Origin: Candidatus Nyctobacter psychrophilus
GTDB taxonomy: Bacteria > Vulcanimicrobiota > Vulcanimicrobiia > Vulcanimicrobiales > Vulcanimicrobiaceae
Length of the DNA: 64,000 bases
Direction: 5' to 3'
NCBI GenBank assembly: GCA_014305025.1
Contig: JACRTY010000021.1
Location: 124,001-188,000 of the forward strand
Each line of letters opens with the position of its first letter. Within the stretch, counting starts at the first letter, position 1. A program made the translations under genes and the position numbers. Under the pieces are notes generated by a model. The model was not told where the DNA came from. It saw only the letters and a program-made list of their open reading frames with translations, and did not search any database. Positions 18,544 through 28,065 of this stretch are shown one piece after another.

Positions 18544-19161
18544 ATGGCCATTGCCAAAGCGCGCATCCCGTCTTCGTCGCCTCCGCAGCGGATGGTCGAA
18601 GGTGCTTCATCCCTGACCGATCTGGCGGACGCCTCCGTCATCGTGCGGCGTGCCGCGCCTGAACTCTTCATTCTGGACGCCGACCTGCGCATCGTCTGCA
18701 CCTCCGGGGGAGCGGCGTGGCTCTTCGAAGCGGCGGACCCCAGCGTCTCCGAGCAACTGAGCGAAACCGTCCGCCGAGCGCTTTCCGAACCGCTGCCGCG
18801 GGTGGCGGACGGCGAAGGCGAGCCTGAGCCGGTAACGGGCGTCGCCATCGGCGAGTTGTTCGGCGAAACCGTCCTGCTGCGAGTCCTACCGTTACACGGA
18901 GGGCCGCTCGGCTACGTCGCCGTCCTCTCGGAACGCCTCCAACTCCGCGATCCGATCACGCGCGCGGCCGCACACTTCAACCTCTCCCCGCGCGAGCGCG
19001 AGGTCTTGCGCGAAGTGATGCTCGGTCACGGCACCAGTCAAATCGCCGACACGCTCGGCATCGCGGAGACCACCGTCGCCGACCACGTCAAACGCATCGC
19101 CATGAAGACCGACTCGCACCGCCGCAGCGAAATCATCGCAAAGGTCCTGGGCACGCGCTAA
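18544..19161 (+). CDS. LuxR-type transcription regulator with PAS-like N-terminus
   Basis: A 205-residue regulator. Residues about 30-135 look like a small PAS-type sensor ('ELFILDADLRIVC'). The C-terminal 60 residues form a LuxR/GerE helix-turn-helix: 'NLSPREREVLREVMLGHGTSQIADTLGIAETTVADHVKRI' spans about 145-185, with the usual L-T/S-x-R-E-x-E-V-L and T-V-x-x-H motifs. There is no receiver Asp pocket and no transmembrane segment. It is divergent from metH and ends four bases inside the convergent DoxX-like gene. The ligand and targets are unknown. It could control metH or itself from the shared 114-bp region. Confidence 0.8.
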   Translation: MAIAKARIPSSSPPQRMVEGASSLTDLADASVIVRRAAPELFILDADLRIVCTSGGAAWLFEAADPSVSEQLSETVRRALSEPLPRVADGEGEPEPVTGVAIGELFGETVLLRVLPLHGGPLGYVAVLSERLQLRDPITRAAAHFNLSPREREVLREVMLGHGTSQIADTLGIAETTVADHVKRIAMKTDSHRRSEIIAKVLGTR

Positions 19162-19547
19162 CGCACCGACGTCGTCGGCTCCAGAAGCGGCGCGAATTGA
19201 GCGCGCAGGTGCCAGGCGACGATGAACCACAGCACGGTTACGACGATCGGCACGGGCAGCCCCGCCGGCTGCATCGTGATGTGAAAAACCAGAATGTTCG
19301 CGATCACGGCGGCGAGCGCGACCAAGGCCAACGGCACGTAACGATTTATCAGCAATAAGAGGCCGGTCACGGCCTGAACGCTGGACACCAACAACATATA
19401 CCGCGAGCGGAAGAACACGTCTTGAAGCTCACCGGCCAAGCCGGGGGGAGCCGGCGGCGGATGGTTGATCAAGAAGAATCCGCTCAGTCCCGCTGCGAGA
19501 AAGACCAGTCCAAGCAGGATGCGCGCGATGGTCGCCGCGATCTTCAC
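19158..19547 (-). CDS. DoxX-like membrane protein
   Basis: A 129-residue protein with four predicted helices: 'IARILLGLVFLAAGLSGFFL' at the N-terminus, then segments near 48-65, 70-90 and 97-115. The layout 'R-I-L-L-G-L-x-F-x-x-A-G-x-x-x-F' is typical of DoxX/DoxD-family proteins, which are small quinone- or thiol-linked membrane proteins in some species but mostly of unknown function. It follows the RND permease by 16 bp on the same strand and is probably the end of that run. The last four bases overlap the convergent LuxR-type gene. Confidence 0.65.
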   Translation of the reverse strand: MKIAATIARILLGLVFLAAGLSGFFLINHPPPAPPGLAGELQDVFFRSRYMLLVSSVQAVTGLLLLINRYVPLALVALAAVIANILVFHITMQPAGLPVPIVVTVLWFIVAWHLRAQFAPLLEPTTSVR

Positions 19548-19563
19548 GATGCGATACCCTCCT

Positions 19564-22500
19564 CTACGCGCGCGCCACGGCTGAAATTTCCGGTGCGCCG
19601 TCGGCGCTCGTGCGGCCGTTGGGGCCGCCGGCCGGTCGTGGTTTGCCGCGCTCGCGCAGATTGACGATCATGACGTAGATGACCGGCACGAGAAATAGGT
19701 TCAGTACCGTCGATAAGATCATGCCGCCGAAGACCGGCGTGCCGAGGGAATGGCGGCTGGCGCTGCCGGCGCCGCTCGCGACGACGAGCGGCACGATCCC
19801 CAAGATGAAGGCGAACGACGTCATCAAGATCGGCCGTAGCCGCGTCTCGGCCGCTTGCCGGGCGGCGGCCACCGGAGACAGTCCTTGGGCGCGCAGTTGG
19901 TTCGCGAACTCGACGATGAGAATCGCGTTCTTGCTGGCGAGCCCGATGAGCATCACGTAGCCGACCTGCGCGTAGACGTCGCTGAGCACGAAGCCGATCG
20001 GCGGCAGAATGGCGGCGAGCAGATCGCGGAAGATCACCGCCAGCAGCGCGCCCAAAATTGCCAGCGGGACCGAGACGAGAATCACGAGCGGGTCCGTCCA
20101 GCTCTCGTATTGCGCTGCCAGAACCAAAAACACGACGATGATGCCGAGCGCGAAGATCAACACCGCTTGACTGCCCGACTCGATCTCGTCGAGCGAGATG
20201 CCCGACCAGCTGTGCGAGATGCCTGTCGTTTCGAGGCGCGACGCGAGTTTATCCATTTCGGCAATGGCGTCGCCCGAACCGTAGCCTTGACCCGGTTGAC
20301 CGTTGAGCTCGATCGAACGGAACAAATTGTAATGCGTGATGACGGGGGCGGTGCGTTCCAAGGCGCCGGTTAATAAGGTCGTGATCGGCATGATCGCGCC
20401 CGTGTTGGATTTCACGTAAATCTGCTGCAGGTCGCCGACGGTCGATCGATAGGGCGTGTCCGCTTGCACGTAGACGCGATAGGCGCGGTTGAGATAGTCG
20501 AAATCGTTGACGTAGAGTGAACCCAGGTATATCTGCATCGTGTTGAAGATGCTGGCCAGCGGGACGCCCAGTGATTGTGCCTTGGCTCTATCAGGATCAA
20601 CGACGAGTTGCGGGCTGTCGTCACGAAACGCCGTGAAGACGCCGCGCAACTTGGGATCGCGGGCTGCGGCGCCCATGAAGGTGAGCGCGGTTTGATCGAG
20701 CTTTGGCAAGCCGACGTTGCCGACGTCCTGCAATTCGTATTGGAACCCGCCGAAGTTGCCGATGCCTTGGATCGAAGGCGGATTGAATGCGAACACCTGC
20801 GCATTCGGAAGACGCGCAAATTTGCCGGCTAAGCCGTTCGGCGGCACGTATAGGATAGCCGTAAGCGAGTGCATGAACCCCGGCCGGTCGCCCCAATCCT
20901 TGAGGCGTACGAACATCGTCGCCTTGTTCGGGCCGTTGCCGGTAAAGCCGAAGCCGTTGACGTCGAAGATGTCGAGCACTTCAGGACGTGAGCGAATGAT
21001 GTCTTCGACGTGACGCGTAATCGCTTCGGTCGCGTCTTGCGACGTGCCCTCGGGCGCTTGCACCGTCGCGATGAAGTAGCCTTGATCTTCATCGGGCGTA
21101 AAGCCGGTCGGAGTCGAGGTGAACAGGAATCCCGTAAACGCAAGGGCGACGACGAACAGCGCGACGATCGCGTAGCGGAAGCGGAACGTGCCGCCCAGTG
21201 AGCCATGGTAACCGTTGCGGACCCGACCGAGGCCGCCGTTGAAAGCCCGGAAGAACCGGTTACGCGGTCGCTCGCCGCGGCCGAGCAGCAGCGCCGACAA
21301 CGTCGGGGTCAAGGTCAAGGCGTTGAACAGCGAGATCGCGATCGAGCACACGATCGTGAGCGCGAACTGCTTGTACAGTTGGCCGGTCGTTCCCGGGAAG
21401 AACGCGACCGGCACGAACACCGCGAACAGGACGAGCGAGGTCGCGACGACGGCGCCGGTGATCTCGCGCATCGCCGCCGACGCACCGGCGAGCGGCGCCA
21501 TCTTCTTTTCTTGAATGAAACGCGCGATGTTCTCGATGACGACGATGGCATCGTCGACGACGAGCCCGGTCGCCAACGTCAGACCAAAGAGCGTCAGCGT
21601 GTTGATCGAGAAGCCGAGCACCTTCATCAGCGCGAACGTGCCGATCAGCGAGACCGGAATCGTGATCGCCGGAATCAGCGTCGTACGCCAGTCCTGCAAG
21701 AACAGGTAGATGACCAGCACGACGAGCACGACCGCCACGACGAGCGTGACGATGACGTCCTTGATCGACTCGTTGACGAACGTCGTTACGTCGAACGCGA
21801 GTTTGTAGTACATGCCCGGCGGGAACTTTTGCGACAGCCGGTCCATTTCGGCGCGCACACGTTTGGAAACGTCGAGCGCATTGGAGCTGGGCAAGGCGAG
21901 AATCCCGATACCGGTGGCGGCGCGGCCGTCGAAGTGCAGGTCCGAGGAGTACGTCTCGGCGCCCAAGGTCACGCGGCCGAGGTCGCGGAGGTAGACGTGG
22001 CCACCGTCGGGTGTGTTTTTGACGATGATGCCCGCAAACTCAGCCGGCGTCGAGAGCCGGCCGAGCGCGCGCACGGAATACTGGTACGGCTGGTGGCCGT
22101 TGGTGGGGGGCTGGCCGATTGCGCCGGCCGCCACCTGGACGTTCTGATCGGCGATCGCCGTCGTCACGTCGGTTGCCGCGAGCCCGTTATCGGCGAGCTT
22201 TTTGGGATCGAGCCAGACGCGCATCGCGTACTTGCGCTCGCCGAAAATGATGACGTCGGAGACGCCCGGAATGCGCTTGAGGTCGTTCTTGATATAGAGG
22301 TCGGCGTAGTTGGAGAGGTCCAGCGCCGTCGTCGAATTACGACGCGACGAGAAGCCCATGCCCATGATGAAGTTGCCGGAGTTCTTGCTGATCGTGACGC
22401 CTGTCGCCTTGACTTCATTCGGCAGGCGCGCTTGGACGGTGTTGATCGCGTTCTGCACGTCGTTGGTCGCAAGATCGAGGTCGCGTTCGAGATCGAAGGT

Positions 22501-22776
22501 GCACGTGATCGTGCTGGTTCCGTCGTTGCTCGACTGTGAAGAAATGTAGCGCAGTCCCTGAACGCCGTTGATCGCGTTCTCGAGGATCGTCGTCACGGAG
22601 TTTTCGACGGTCTGCGCGCTTGCGCCGGTATATGTGGCCTGCACGGTTACGACCGGCGGCGCGACTTTCGGAAACTGCGCGATCGGCAAAGTCGGAATCG
22701 AAACGATGCCGGCCAGCACGATGATCAGCGAGCACACCATCGCGAAGATGGGGCGCCGCAGGAAGAACTCGATCAC
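19564..22776 (-). CDS. RND efflux permease, HAE1 (AcrB/MexB) type
   Basis: A 1070-residue inner-membrane proton-driven exporter with two repeats of six helices and two large periplasmic loops. The N-terminus 'FFLRRPIFAMVCSLIIVLAG' is the standard opening. The proton-relay aspartates are present in 'GLVVDDAIVVIEN' near 400-412, and the later signature 'GLASKNAILIVEFA' is near 960. These pumps form trimers that work with a periplasmic adaptor and an outer-membrane TolC-like channel to expel drugs, dyes and detergents. No adaptor or channel gene lies in the window, which is unusual for this family. The start is GTG, four bases after the asparaginase stop, so coupling is likely. Confidence 0.92.
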   Translation of the reverse strand: MIEFFLRRPIFAMVCSLIIVLAGIVSIPTLPIAQFPKVAPPVVTVQATYTGASAQTVENSVTTILENAINGVQGLRYISSQSSNDGTSTITCTFDLERDLDLATNDVQNAINTVQARLPNEVKATGVTISKNSGNFIMGMGFSSRRNSTTALDLSNYADLYIKNDLKRIPGVSDVIIFGERKYAMRVWLDPKKLADNGLAATDVTTAIADQNVQVAAGAIGQPPTNGHQPYQYSVRALGRLSTPAEFAGIIVKNTPDGGHVYLRDLGRVTLGAETYSSDLHFDGRAATGIGILALPSSNALDVSKRVRAEMDRLSQKFPPGMYYKLAFDVTTFVNESIKDVIVTLVVAVVLVVLVIYLFLQDWRTTLIPAITIPVSLIGTFALMKVLGFSINTLTLFGLTLATGLVVDDAIVVIENIARFIQEKKMAPLAGASAAMREITGAVVATSLVLFAVFVPVAFFPGTTGQLYKQFALTIVCSIAISLFNALTLTPTLSALLLGRGERPRNRFFRAFNGGLGRVRNGYHGSLGGTFRFRYAIVALFVVALAFTGFLFTSTPTGFTPDEDQGYFIATVQAPEGTSQDATEAITRHVEDIIRSRPEVLDIFDVNGFGFTGNGPNKATMFVRLKDWGDRPGFMHSLTAILYVPPNGLAGKFARLPNAQVFAFNPPSIQGIGNFGGFQYELQDVGNVGLPKLDQTALTFMGAAARDPKLRGVFTAFRDDSPQLVVDPDRAKAQSLGVPLASIFNTMQIYLGSLYVNDFDYLNRAYRVYVQADTPYRSTVGDLQQIYVKSNTGAIMPITTLLTGALERTAPVITHYNLFRSIELNGQPGQGYGSGDAIAEMDKLASRLETTGISHSWSGISLDEIESGSQAVLIFALGIIVVFLVLAAQYESWTDPLVILVSVPLAILGALLAVIFRDLLAAILPPIGFVLSDVYAQVGYVMLIGLASKNAILIVEFANQLRAQGLSPVAAARQAAETRLRPILMTSFAFILGIVPLVVASGAGSASRHSLGTPVFGGMILSTVLNLFLVPVIYVMIVNLRERGKPRPAGGPNGRTSADGAPEISAVARA

Positions 22777-22780
22777 CTAG

Positions 22781-23806
22781 CTATGACGCCGCAACCGCCT
22801 GGAATGTGTCAGCGCGGACTTCAACCGCGCCGACGATCCGGCCGGCGACGTTGCGCACGGCAGGACGCGCGAATTCCGCCAGAGCGTGCGCTTCGCCGGG
22901 GGCAAAAGCTCCGAGTTCGGAGAGCAGGGCAATCGCGGCCGGCGGCACGGCACGCTTGCCGCCGTCGATCACCTTGACGACGAGACCGAGCCCAGAGCGG
23001 AGCAGCGCATCGGCGTGCACGCCTTCCGCACCAGCCTTGCCGACGATGCGACCACCGGTGACGGCGAGCAAGGCACTATCGAAGCGCGCGGTGCCCCCGA
23101 CGTAGGCGGGCTCAGCCGCCATCGCTTCGCGCACCGTTTGCAGCGCCTGCGCATCGGCATCGGGAACGTCGACGAGCGTCGCGACGCGCGCAAACCCGCG
23201 CGCGGCGGCGCGCAGCGACGTCGCGAAAACCGGGATACCGCAGCCATCGACGCCGACCGGCAAGTCTTCGAGCGGTTTGCCCACCAGCCGGGCGCACAGG
23301 GCGAGGATGCGCTGCTGGGCGGGATGCGCCGGTTCTAAATAGGTTGCCGTATCCAGCCCCAAGTGAACACACATCGCCAGGATGCCCGCATGCTTTCCCG
23401 AGCAGTTGTTGTGCAGCGCGCTCGGCGCCTCACCCGCGGCCGCGAGTGCCGCCGCCGCCGGTTCGTATGACGGCGGATGTGCGCCGCAGCGCAGATCCTG
23501 CGGACCGAGACCAGCCTTCGCGAGGATGCCGCGCACCGCATGGACGTGAAAGGTTTCACCGTTGTGCGAAGCGGCGATGACGGCCAACTCGCGCGCATCG
23601 AAACCGAAGTGGGCCGCGGCACCGGACTGGACGATCGCTGCTGCGATGAACGGCTTTGCCGCCGAACGGAGATAGACGGGCGCGTCGACGTCGCCGTACG
23701 ACAGTGCGATGTCGCCCTGCGTGTCGGCCGCGCAAGCCGCGATCGCGTGAACCGATTCGACGACGTCGCCGCGCGTGACGGCAACGAACGGAACGCCGCA
23801 AATCAA
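22781..23806 (-). CDS. L-asparaginase II family protein
   Basis: A 341-residue member of the asparaginase II family (Pfam Asparaginase_II), distinct from the classical AnsA/AnsB fold. Family features seen: 'YLRSAAKPF' near 47, 'SHNGE' near 80, 'CGAHPP' near 107, and 'NNCSGKHAGILA' near 132-143, the likely catalytic cluster. Rhizobial members hydrolyse asparagine. The only credible start is TTG at 23806, overlapping the TGA of the upstream peptidase as TTGA, which implies translational coupling. No signal peptide is present. Placement between a peptidase and an exporter hints at peptide or amino-acid turnover. Confidence 0.85.
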   Translation of the reverse strand: MICGVPFVAVTRGDVVESVHAIAACAADTQGDIALSYGDVDAPVYLRSAAKPFIAAAIVQSGAAAHFGFDARELAVIAASHNGETFHVHAVRGILAKAGLGPQDLRCGAHPPSYEPAAAALAAAGEAPSALHNNCSGKHAGILAMCVHLGLDTATYLEPAHPAQQRILALCARLVGKPLEDLPVGVDGCGIPVFATSLRAAARGFARVATLVDVPDADAQALQTVREAMAAEPAYVGGTARFDSALLAVTGGRIVGKAGAEGVHADALLRSGLGLVVKVIDGGKRAVPPAAIALLSELGAFAPGEAHALAEFARPAVRNVAGRIVGAVEVRADTFQAVAAS

Positions 23807-26571
23807 CTCGGTTGCAGGCCCTGCACGACTTGCACGAAAGCACCGGGACGGATGTACTTGGCGAACGCCGCGCGGACTTGCGGCGCCGTCAGGCGCGCAT
23901 AGATCTCCGCCGCGCGGTGGCGCTCGTCGAGCGGAAGGCCGTCGACCGAATCGGCCGCAAGCGAATCGGCGACGGCATCTTCACTCGATTCGGCGAGCGG
24001 CAGTTGACGCAACAGAATCGCTTTAGCCTGTTCGAGCTCCGCGGGGCTGACGTTCACCGTCTGCATCGCGTGGAGATCGCGCACGACGAGCCGCCGGGCC
24101 CGGGCAACGTTGGGCGGATCACTGCCGAAGGCAACTTCGTAGGTCGAACGCGTCTTGCCCGCGTGCAGCACGTTGCTGACGTTGTAGACCAGGCCCGCAA
24201 CCTGGCGTAGATCGTGGTACAGCCGCGTCGCGTAGAACCCGCCCCCGAGCACGTGATCGCCGAGTTCGAGGGCATAGTAGCCCGGACTCGTGCGCGAGAT
24301 CGGGACGGTTTCGACGAGCGTCGTCTCATCTTGCACGCGGGTCGCGTCGGGAACGACCGCAGCGCCCGGCCTGCTCGGAGGAACGGGCGGTAGTGCAACC
24401 TTGGGCTTCGGGCCGCCGACCGACCAATCGCCGAAATACTTCTCAATCGTTGCGCGCGCGTCAGCGGCCGTGACGTTGCCGGTCACGACGATCGTCGTCA
24501 TATCGGGCCGGTACACCGATGCGTGATACGCCTTGATGTCGGGTAGCGTCACGGAACTGACGGTATGCGGCGTCGCATGCCGTAAGCCCGGATCGCCGGG
24601 CGGCAGGATTGCCGTCGCGATTGCGCGCTGCGCGAGATATTCGGGGCTCTGTTCTTCGCCCGCGACTTGCTGCGCCGTCTGCGTCCGAACGATGGTGAAG
24701 TCGGCCGGCGGTAACGCGGGGTGCAGTTCGTCGTCGGCCAGCAGTTGCACGCCGCGGTCGAAATTCGCCTTGAGCACGTGCAGCGAGAAGGCCGTGCCGG
24801 CGGATTCTTGGGCGGCGATGTCGTCGAGCGCTTTTTGGAACGCGAGCCGATCGAGCGACGTCGTTCCATAACTGAAGAGTCCGGCGAGCACTGCATCTTC
24901 GCCGTCTTTACCGCGCGGCGTCTGCAAAGCGTCCTGATGGTCGATCACCCCCGTCACCGTCACCGTATCGCTCGCGCTCTCCGGCTGGACGATGAGGCGC
25001 AGCCCATTGGGTAGACGCACGTCGCTGGGATGAAGGGTCGAATTCGGAACGGTCACGGCAGCGAGTTGCGCGCGCGCCCACGGCGGCAAAGCGACGGGCT
25101 TGGCCGGTTGCGACGTCAACGTTTCACCGCCGCCGAAACCCTTTGCGCTGACGGCCTTGCCCGACGGTTGCGGAATCAGCGTCGCGGTGACGGCCTGCGC
25201 CGGATCGAGGTACTTCCGGGCGACGCGGTTCACGTCATCGAGCGTCACCGTTCGGATCGTCTTCACGTCTTCGTCGGGCGACGTACGGCCTTCGTTGGCG
25301 AGCGCATCGGACCACGTCGACGCCAACTCGTCGATGGAGTTGCGTTGAAATTCGGCTGCGGCGATCTCGCTGCGTTTGGCGGCGTCGACCAGTTCGGCCG
25401 GAACGCCGTTTTGTGCATAACCAGCGATCACGCTTTGCAACGTCTTCGAGAAGGCAGCGGCGTCGGCACCGACGGGCAACGCGCCGTACGCGAGCCCGAG
25501 GCCGGCCTTGGGGTACGTGGCGGCCAGCTCGAAGCCCGTTCCGAGCGCCTTTCCTTGCACGGTCAATCCGTACACGTCCGCACGCTGGCTGCCGAGTACG
25601 TCGGCCAACACCTTCCCGGCCGCAAAGTCGGGATCGTCCGAGCCCGGCATGCGGTATCCCGTGAATGAGACCACGTACGGGAGATCGCTTGGAAGGGTAA
25701 ACGATTCGGCTTTGACCGGCTGCAGCGCAACCGTGGGTTTCGCCGGAATAGGGTGCGGTGGAATCGCTCCGTACAGCGACTTCACGCTCGCGAGCGCGGC
25801 TTGCGCGTCAACGTCGCCCGCAATGACGAGGATCGCATTATTCGGAGCATACCAGGTTCGATCGAATTCTTTGAGCGCTGCGCCCGTCGTGCGATCGAAC
25901 GACGGGCGCGTGCCGAGCGGATCGTGGGCGTAGGGCGTCCCGGCGAACATGTCTTCGCTGAGGCGAGAAAACGCTTTATACGTGGGGTTGGAAAGGTCGC
26001 GTGCGACTTCTTGTTCGATCGCGCCGCGTTCTTGTTGCCACTGCGCTTGACTATCGTCGATTGACCGCATGCAGTCGCTGTCGACGTGCAACGCCACGTC
26101 GAGATCGGCGGCGGGAATCGTCTCGTAGTACTGCGTGATCGTTTGCTGGGTGTCCGCGTCCCCTTCACCGCCCAATTGCGCGAAGATGGCCGACGTTTGA
26201 TCGGCGGTGACGCCTTGGCAGCCGCGAAACGCCATGTGCTCTTGAGCATGCGCCATGCCCGGAAAGCCGGGCGGCGTTTCGTTTGCCCCGACGAGGTAAT
26301 TGTCGTACACGGTCACGACCGGCGCCAGCGGATCGCGCACGACGACGACCCGCAGTCCGTTGGGCAGCGTCGCGCGGGTCACGTTCTCGAGGGCCGTCGC
26401 GACCGCCGGGACGGACGACACGGCAGCCGGCGAGGACGTGGCCGGCGCGGATGGACTCACGCTTGGAGCAGCTGACGGTGGCGGGCTTATCGACGGGAGA
26501 GGCTGAGCGGCGCCAAGCAAGATGCACGCCGCCGCAACAGCAGCGAGACGTTGAAACGGTAACGGAGTCAC
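23803..26571 (-). CDS. M16-family zinc metallopeptidase, two-domain, exported
   Basis: A 922-residue M16 (insulinase/pitrilysin) peptidase. A signal-like N-terminus ('RLAAVAAACILLGAA') is followed by a proline/serine/alanine-rich linker of about 45 residues. The first M16 domain begins near 65 and has the inverted zinc motif HAQEH near 110, with the distal Glu about 75 residues later in 'QQERGAIEQEV'. The second half (from about 500) is the usual non-catalytic M16 copy, with 'YFGDWSVGG' near 760. The start is the GTG at 26571, preceded by AGAGGGG. The longer upstream frame is arginine-rich and unlikely. It heads the peptidase - asparaginase - RND - DoxX run. Confidence 0.88.
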   Translation of the reverse strand: MTPLPFQRLAAVAAACILLGAAQPLPSISPPPSAAPSVSPSAPATSSPAAVSSVPAVATALENVTRATLPNGLRVVVVRDPLAPVVTVYDNYLVGANETPPGFPGMAHAQEHMAFRGCQGVTADQTSAIFAQLGGEGDADTQQTITQYYETIPAADLDVALHVDSDCMRSIDDSQAQWQQERGAIEQEVARDLSNPTYKAFSRLSEDMFAGTPYAHDPLGTRPSFDRTTGAALKEFDRTWYAPNNAILVIAGDVDAQAALASVKSLYGAIPPHPIPAKPTVALQPVKAESFTLPSDLPYVVSFTGYRMPGSDDPDFAAGKVLADVLGSQRADVYGLTVQGKALGTGFELAATYPKAGLGLAYGALPVGADAAAFSKTLQSVIAGYAQNGVPAELVDAAKRSEIAAAEFQRNSIDELASTWSDALANEGRTSPDEDVKTIRTVTLDDVNRVARKYLDPAQAVTATLIPQPSGKAVSAKGFGGGETLTSQPAKPVALPPWARAQLAAVTVPNSTLHPSDVRLPNGLRLIVQPESASDTVTVTGVIDHQDALQTPRGKDGEDAVLAGLFSYGTTSLDRLAFQKALDDIAAQESAGTAFSLHVLKANFDRGVQLLADDELHPALPPADFTIVRTQTAQQVAGEEQSPEYLAQRAIATAILPPGDPGLRHATPHTVSSVTLPDIKAYHASVYRPDMTTIVVTGNVTAADARATIEKYFGDWSVGGPKPKVALPPVPPSRPGAAVVPDATRVQDETTLVETVPISRTSPGYYALELGDHVLGGGFYATRLYHDLRQVAGLVYNVSNVLHAGKTRSTYEVAFGSDPPNVARARRLVVRDLHAMQTVNVSPAELEQAKAILLRQLPLAESSEDAVADSLAADSVDGLPLDERHRAAEIYARLTAPQVRAAFAKYIRPGAFVQVVQGLQPS

Positions 26572-26710
26572 GGGGTCCCCTCTAGATGAAACGGCTGCAT
26601 AGTGTTGCACGCGGGCCGTAATGGGACCCGGTCGGCGCGCCGTCACGCGCTGACGAGAAAACGTGTGGCGCTGCGCGAAAATTCACGTGCCTGCGGAGCG
26701 GCCTGCTGCG

Positions 26711-27673
26711 CTATGCGAGCGCTGGTTCGACGACGTGTTCTTCCTGATCGGCGAACACCGCATTGGACAGATAGCGCTCGCCCGTGTCGCAGCCGAAGGT
26801 CACGATCGTTTTGCGCGCCATTTCGGGCCGGGCCGCGACGCGCAGCGCTGCGGCGATGTTCGCGCCCGCCGAGATGCCGACCAGCATGCCCTCTTCACGG
26901 GCCGCGCGCCGCGCCATCGCGATGGCGTCGTCGTTGCTGACGCGCAGGACTTCCTCGTAGCACTCCGTGTTGAGATTTTTGGGAATGAAACCGGCGCCGG
27001 CGCCTTGGATTTTGTGCGGCCCCGGTTTGTCGCCCGAAAGCACCGCCGATGCGTCGGGTTCGACGGCGATGACCCGCAAGGACGGCTTGCGCGACTTCAG
27101 CACCTCGGCCACGCCCGTGATCGTGCCGCCGGTACCGACGATCGCAACGACGACGTCGACCCCGCCGTCGGTATCGCGCCAGATCTCCTCGGCCGTCGTG
27201 CGGCGGTGGATTTCGGGATTCGCGGGATTGTCGAATTGCTGCGGCATGAAGTATTTGCCGGGGTCGCTGTCGTGAATCTCCTGCGCTTTGGCGATCGCGC
27301 CTTTCATGCCGTCGGCGCCCGGAGTCAACACGAGTTGCGCGCCGTAGGCTTTGAGGAGATTGCGCCGCTCGAAGGTCATCGTATCAGGCATGGTCAGCAC
27401 GATCGGGTACCCTTTGGCGGCGGCCACGAAGGCGAGCGCAATGCCGGTGTTGCCGCTGGTGGGTTCGATGATGACCGTGTCGGGTCGCAAGCGACCGTCG
27501 CGCTCGGCCGCTTCGATCATCGCGACGCCGATGCGGTCCTTGACGCTCCCGGCCGGATTGAACGACTCCATCTTGACGAGGACCGTACCAGGCAGGCCGG
27601 CGTTCAGGCGTGGAATCTTGACCAGCGGCGTGTTGCCGAACGTGTCGGCGAGGTTGTCGTAGATGCGTGCCAT
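26711..27673 (-). CDS. cysK: Cysteine synthase A (O-acetylserine sulfhydrylase)
   Basis: A 320-residue PLP enzyme making cysteine from O-acetylserine and sulfide. The PLP lysine sits in 'NPAGSVKDR' near 40-48, the substrate loop is 'TSGNTG' near 72, and the phosphate-binding glycine loop is 'GTGGTITG' near 180. The N-terminal 'GNTPLVKIP' is diagnostic. The length is typical and the gene is intact. It is on the same strand as the M16 gene but about 140 bp upstream of it, so probably a separate unit. It is about 90 bp downstream of the RAM-domain gene. No cysE lies nearby. Confidence 0.94.
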   Translation of the reverse strand: MARIYDNLADTFGNTPLVKIPRLNAGLPGTVLVKMESFNPAGSVKDRIGVAMIEAAERDGRLRPDTVIIEPTSGNTGIALAFVAAAKGYPIVLTMPDTMTFERRNLLKAYGAQLVLTPGADGMKGAIAKAQEIHDSDPGKYFMPQQFDNPANPEIHRRTTAEEIWRDTDGGVDVVVAIVGTGGTITGVAEVLKSRKPSLRVIAVEPDASAVLSGDKPGPHKIQGAGAGFIPKNLNTECYEEVLRVSNDDAIAMARRAAREEGMLVGISAGANIAAALRVAARPEMARKTIVTFGCDTGERYLSNAVFADQEEHVVEPALA

Positions 27674-27762
27674 GCGAAGTCTCCGTGCGGTGGTCGGTGC
27701 GCGCTGTTAAGACCGCCGTCGGGGCGGCGCCGTTGCGGCGAACCCTTGTTTGGGCCGTTTTC

Positions 27763-28035
27763 TTACCCCACGTCCCACATCAGCCCGAGGTCGCGCTTCG
27801 AGAAAGCGCGGAACGCGATCAGGGTTTCCGTCCGTACGATCCCCTCCAGGCTCGAGATGCGATCGGTAACGAGGTCGGAGAGGTCTTCGTGACGGGCCAC
27901 GCGCGCGATTGCGACCAAGTCGAATGGGCCGGCGACGCTGTAGATTTCAGCGACCCCCGGAACCTCGAGCAGTTGATCGGCCAGCGGTTTCACCCGGCCG
28001 GGGGCGATGGTCAGCAACACGAACGCGGTGATCAT
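27763..28035 (-). CDS. Stand-alone RAM-domain (Lrp/AsnC effector-binding) protein
   Basis: A 90-residue protein equal to the effector-binding half of Lrp/AsnC regulators without the DNA-binding helix-turn-helix. It starts 'MITAFVLLTIAPG', then 'VPGVAEIYSVAGPFDLVAIARV' (about 27-48) and 'ISSLEGIVRTETLIAF', the usual alpha/beta RAM pattern. Such single-domain proteins bind amino acids and assemble into octamers, sometimes modulating full-length Lrp partners. I chose the ATG at 28035. The longer frame upstream would run into the divergent ligase and is not family-like. It is divergent from the DNA ligase with a 30-bp gap. Its mRNA leads towards cysK. Confidence 0.82.
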   Translation of the reverse strand: MITAFVLLTIAPGRVKPLADQLLEVPGVAEIYSVAGPFDLVAIARVARHEDLSDLVTDRISSLEGIVRTETLIAFRAFSKRDLGLMWDVG

Positions 28036-28065
28036 CGGTACCTCGTTGAAGCGGCTCGTAACGGA

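Noticed and set aside
21205-22539. Plus-strand frame of 444 codons opposite the RND permease
   Set aside because: Arg/Glu/Asp-rich repeats typical of an antisense shadow of a GC-rich membrane protein; the RND frame is convincing.
27667-28065. N-terminal extension of the DNA ligase frame
   Set aside because: It overlaps the divergent RAM gene and lacks ligase-family features; the ATG at 28066 fits better.
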